Assembly (NCBI RefSeq): GCF_900110025.1
Contig: NZ_FOCE01000009.1
Location: forward strand, 1 to 64,000
Length of the DNA stretch: 64,000 bases
Source: Gemmobacter aquatilis
GTDB lineage: Bacteria; Pseudomonadota; Alphaproteobacteria; Rhodobacterales; Rhodobacteraceae
Direction: 5' to 3'
The translations under genes and the position numbers were made by a program. Under the pieces are notes generated by a model, which was not told the origin of the DNA, did not search any database, and saw only the letters and a program-made list of their open reading frames with translations. Of the stretch, positions 62,699-64,000 are shown one piece after another (the stretch's first letter is position 1; the number at the start of each line of letters is the position of its first letter).

Positions 62699-63886
62699 TT
62701 GGATCGAGTGACATTGCCCGAACGCCCCGACTGGCGGGCCGAGGCGGAGAGGTTGGGCTTCACCTTTGCCGATATGCACGGCGCGCCCTATTGGGACGAA
62801 ACCTCCGCCTACCGCTTTACCTTGGCCGAGGTGGAAGATCAGATCGAAGACCCGGCGACCGAACTGCACGCGATGTGCCGCGAAGCGGTGTCGCGGATCG
62901 TTGGTTCCGAGGCGCTGATGGCGCGGATGGGCCTGCCCGAGGCGCATTGGGGCCTGATCGCCGACAGTTGGCAGGCGGGCGAGCCAGAGCTTTATGGGCG
63001 GCTGGATCTGGCGCATGACGGGCAGGAGCCTGCCAAGTTGCTGGAATACAACGCCGATACGCCAACCTCGCTGTATGAAAGCGCGTCGTTCCAATGGCTG
63101 TGGCTGGAACAGCAACTGGCGGCAGGGGTGCTGCCCGAAGGTGCAGACCAGTTCAACCGCATCCACGAGGCGCTGGTGGAACGGTTTGCCGAAATCTTTG
63201 CCCCCGATACGGATGTGCATTTCGCCGCAGCCGCAGGCAATCCCGAAGATTACGCCACAGTCGAGGCGCTGGGCTGGGCCGCGCGCGAGGCGGGGCTGGG
63301 CGCGCATTACACCGATCTGGAACAGATCGGGCTGACCGCGCAGGGCCAGTTTGCCGATTCCGAAAGCCGGGTGATCGGTACGCTGTTCAAGCTGTACCCG
63401 TGGGAAGACCTGCTGGCCGATGAATTTGCCGCCCATCTGGCGGGGTCCGGCTGCCGCTTCATCGAGCCGCCGTGGAAGGCGCTGCTGTCGAACAAGGCGA
63501 TCCTGCCGATGTTGTGGCAGTTCTTCCCCGGCCATCCCAACCTGCTGCCCGCCTATTTTGCCGAGGATGTGACCGCCGGTCGCGCCTCCGGCGCTGCCGA
63601 GGCGCTGGCAGCGGGGCATGTGGAAAAACCGATCTTCTCGCGCGAAGGGGTCGGGGTGCGGATCGTCGAGAATGGTCAGATGCTGGAGGCGTCGGGCAAT
63701 GCCGATTACGACCGCCACCCGCGAATCCTGCAGGCCTATCATCCCCTGCCGCTGATGGGCGGGATGCGCCCGGTGATCGGCGCCTGGATCGTCGGCGAAA
63801 CCTGCGTGGGCATGGGCCTGCGCGAGGATGCCAGCCGGATCACGCAGGATCTGTCCCGCTTCAAACCGCATTTCATGGAAGGATGA
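62699..63886 (+). CDS. Glutathionylspermidine synthase-like ATP-grasp protein (YgiC/YjfC family)
   Basis: The 395-residue product belongs to the preATP-grasp/synthetase group related to the C-terminal half of E. coli Gsp. It has GAPYWDETSAYRFTL near residue 27, LLEYNADTPTSLYESA (about residues 115-130), FKLYPWEDLLADEF, IEPPWKALLSNKAILPMLW and GVGVRIVENGQML. It starts at TTG 62699 with AGGAGG 7 bases upstream. Such proteins usually pair with a YgiB-like lipoprotein, as here. Whether it makes a glutathione-polyamine conjugate or an analogous bond is unknown. Confidence 0.82.
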   Translation: MDRVTLPERPDWRAEAERLGFTFADMHGAPYWDETSAYRFTLAEVEDQIEDPATELHAMCREAVSRIVGSEALMARMGLPEAHWGLIADSWQAGEPELYGRLDLAHDGQEPAKLLEYNADTPTSLYESASFQWLWLEQQLAAGVLPEGADQFNRIHEALVERFAEIFAPDTDVHFAAAAGNPEDYATVEALGWAAREAGLGAHYTDLEQIGLTAQGQFADSESRVIGTLFKLYPWEDLLADEFAAHLAGSGCRFIEPPWKALLSNKAILPMLWQFFPGHPNLLPAYFAEDVTAGRASGAAEALAAGHVEKPIFSREGVGVRIVENGQMLEASGNADYDRHPRILQAYHPLPLMGGMRPVIGAWIVGETCVGMGLREDASRITQDLSRFKPHFMEG

Positions 63887-63893
63887 CGACGCG

Positions 63894-64000
63894 ATGAAAC
63901 GCTCTCGCCATGTGGCGCTGACCCTGCTGGGGGCTGCCGCCTTCGGCCTCGCCGCCTGTCAGGAAGAGGCAACCGAGGCGGCCAGCTTTGCCGATCTCGA
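63894..64000 (+). CDS. YgiB-like (DUF1190) lipoprotein, start only (partial)
   Basis: Only the first 35 residues are present. They begin MKRSRHVALTLLGAAAFGLAAC, a lipoprotein signal with the lipobox LAAC, followed by QEEATEAASFADLD. The neighbouring ATP-grasp gene, 7 bases upstream, is the usual partner of YgiB/DUF1190 proteins, so the family is inferred mostly from context. The gene continues beyond the window. Confidence 0.55.
   Translation, partial: MKRSRHVALTLLGAAAFGLAACQEEATEAASFADL

Overview
The window is chromosomal DNA of a high-GC alphaproteobacterium, almost certainly a member of the Rhodobacteraceae/Paracoccaceae (Rhodobacter, Gemmobacter, Tabrizicola or Paracoccus type). The reasons are the S10-spc-alpha ribosomal order with adk between secY and rpsM and no rpmJ there, a bztABCD amino-acid importer, ATP12 and COQ9 homologues, the rpsU/COQ9 pair, glcDEF, and family-typical DUFs (DUF1203, DUF1285, DUF2459, DUF4159, DUF5928). 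The genus cannot be fixed by reading alone. No rRNA, tRNA, CRISPR array, insertion sequence or phage gene was seen. No stretch longer than about 250 bases lacks a gene.

Regions: (1) 1-15.0 kb is the end of tuf followed by the ribosomal superoperon rpsJ to rplQ with secY, adk and rpoA. Several strong hairpins lie in its longer gaps. (2) 15.1-20.9 kb holds a Do-family periplasmic protease, rarA, a convergent SDR gene, and the coupled set argB / ferredoxin-like protein / sixA-like phosphatase. A good sigma-54-like site lies before argB. (3) 20.9-25.6 kb is bztABCD on the minus strand. (4) 25.9-31.2 kb on the minus strand runs yidC, MOSC protein, engB, crcB, rluC-type pseudouridine synthase and ATP12 chaperone, largely joined by ATGA stop/start overlaps. 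(5) 31.4-34.7 kb has an EAL/degenerate-GGDEF membrane protein, ttcA and a glutathione transferase. (6) 34.9-40.3 kb has mscL, ald with divergent Lrp-type regulator, a CAP-domain/RTX secreted protein, rpsU, COQ9 and a quinone oxidoreductase. (7) 40.3-44.0 kb has a sulfotransferase divergent from a core-2/DUF5928 glycosyltransferase, then HIT and DUF1203 proteins. (8) 44.0-49.7 kb has polA, small membrane proteins, a GNAT protein, DUF2459, a CHCC zinc-finger protein, DUF2798 and DUF1285. (9) 49.7-57.2 kb has a tightly coupled moxR / DUF58 / DUF4159 / glutamine-amidotransferase-fold operon, then DUF599. (10) 57.2-64 kb has glcDEF, a trypsin-like protease, Hsp20, and an ATP-grasp glutathionylspermidine-synthase-like gene followed by the start of a YgiB-like lipoprotein.

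Most of the window is core genome. The best candidates for new biology are the MoxR/DUF4159 operon, the sulfotransferase/glycosyltransferase pair, the CAP-RTX protein, the sigma-54-like site before argB, and a recurrent intergenic element (CCCCCGGAGTATTTTT type).
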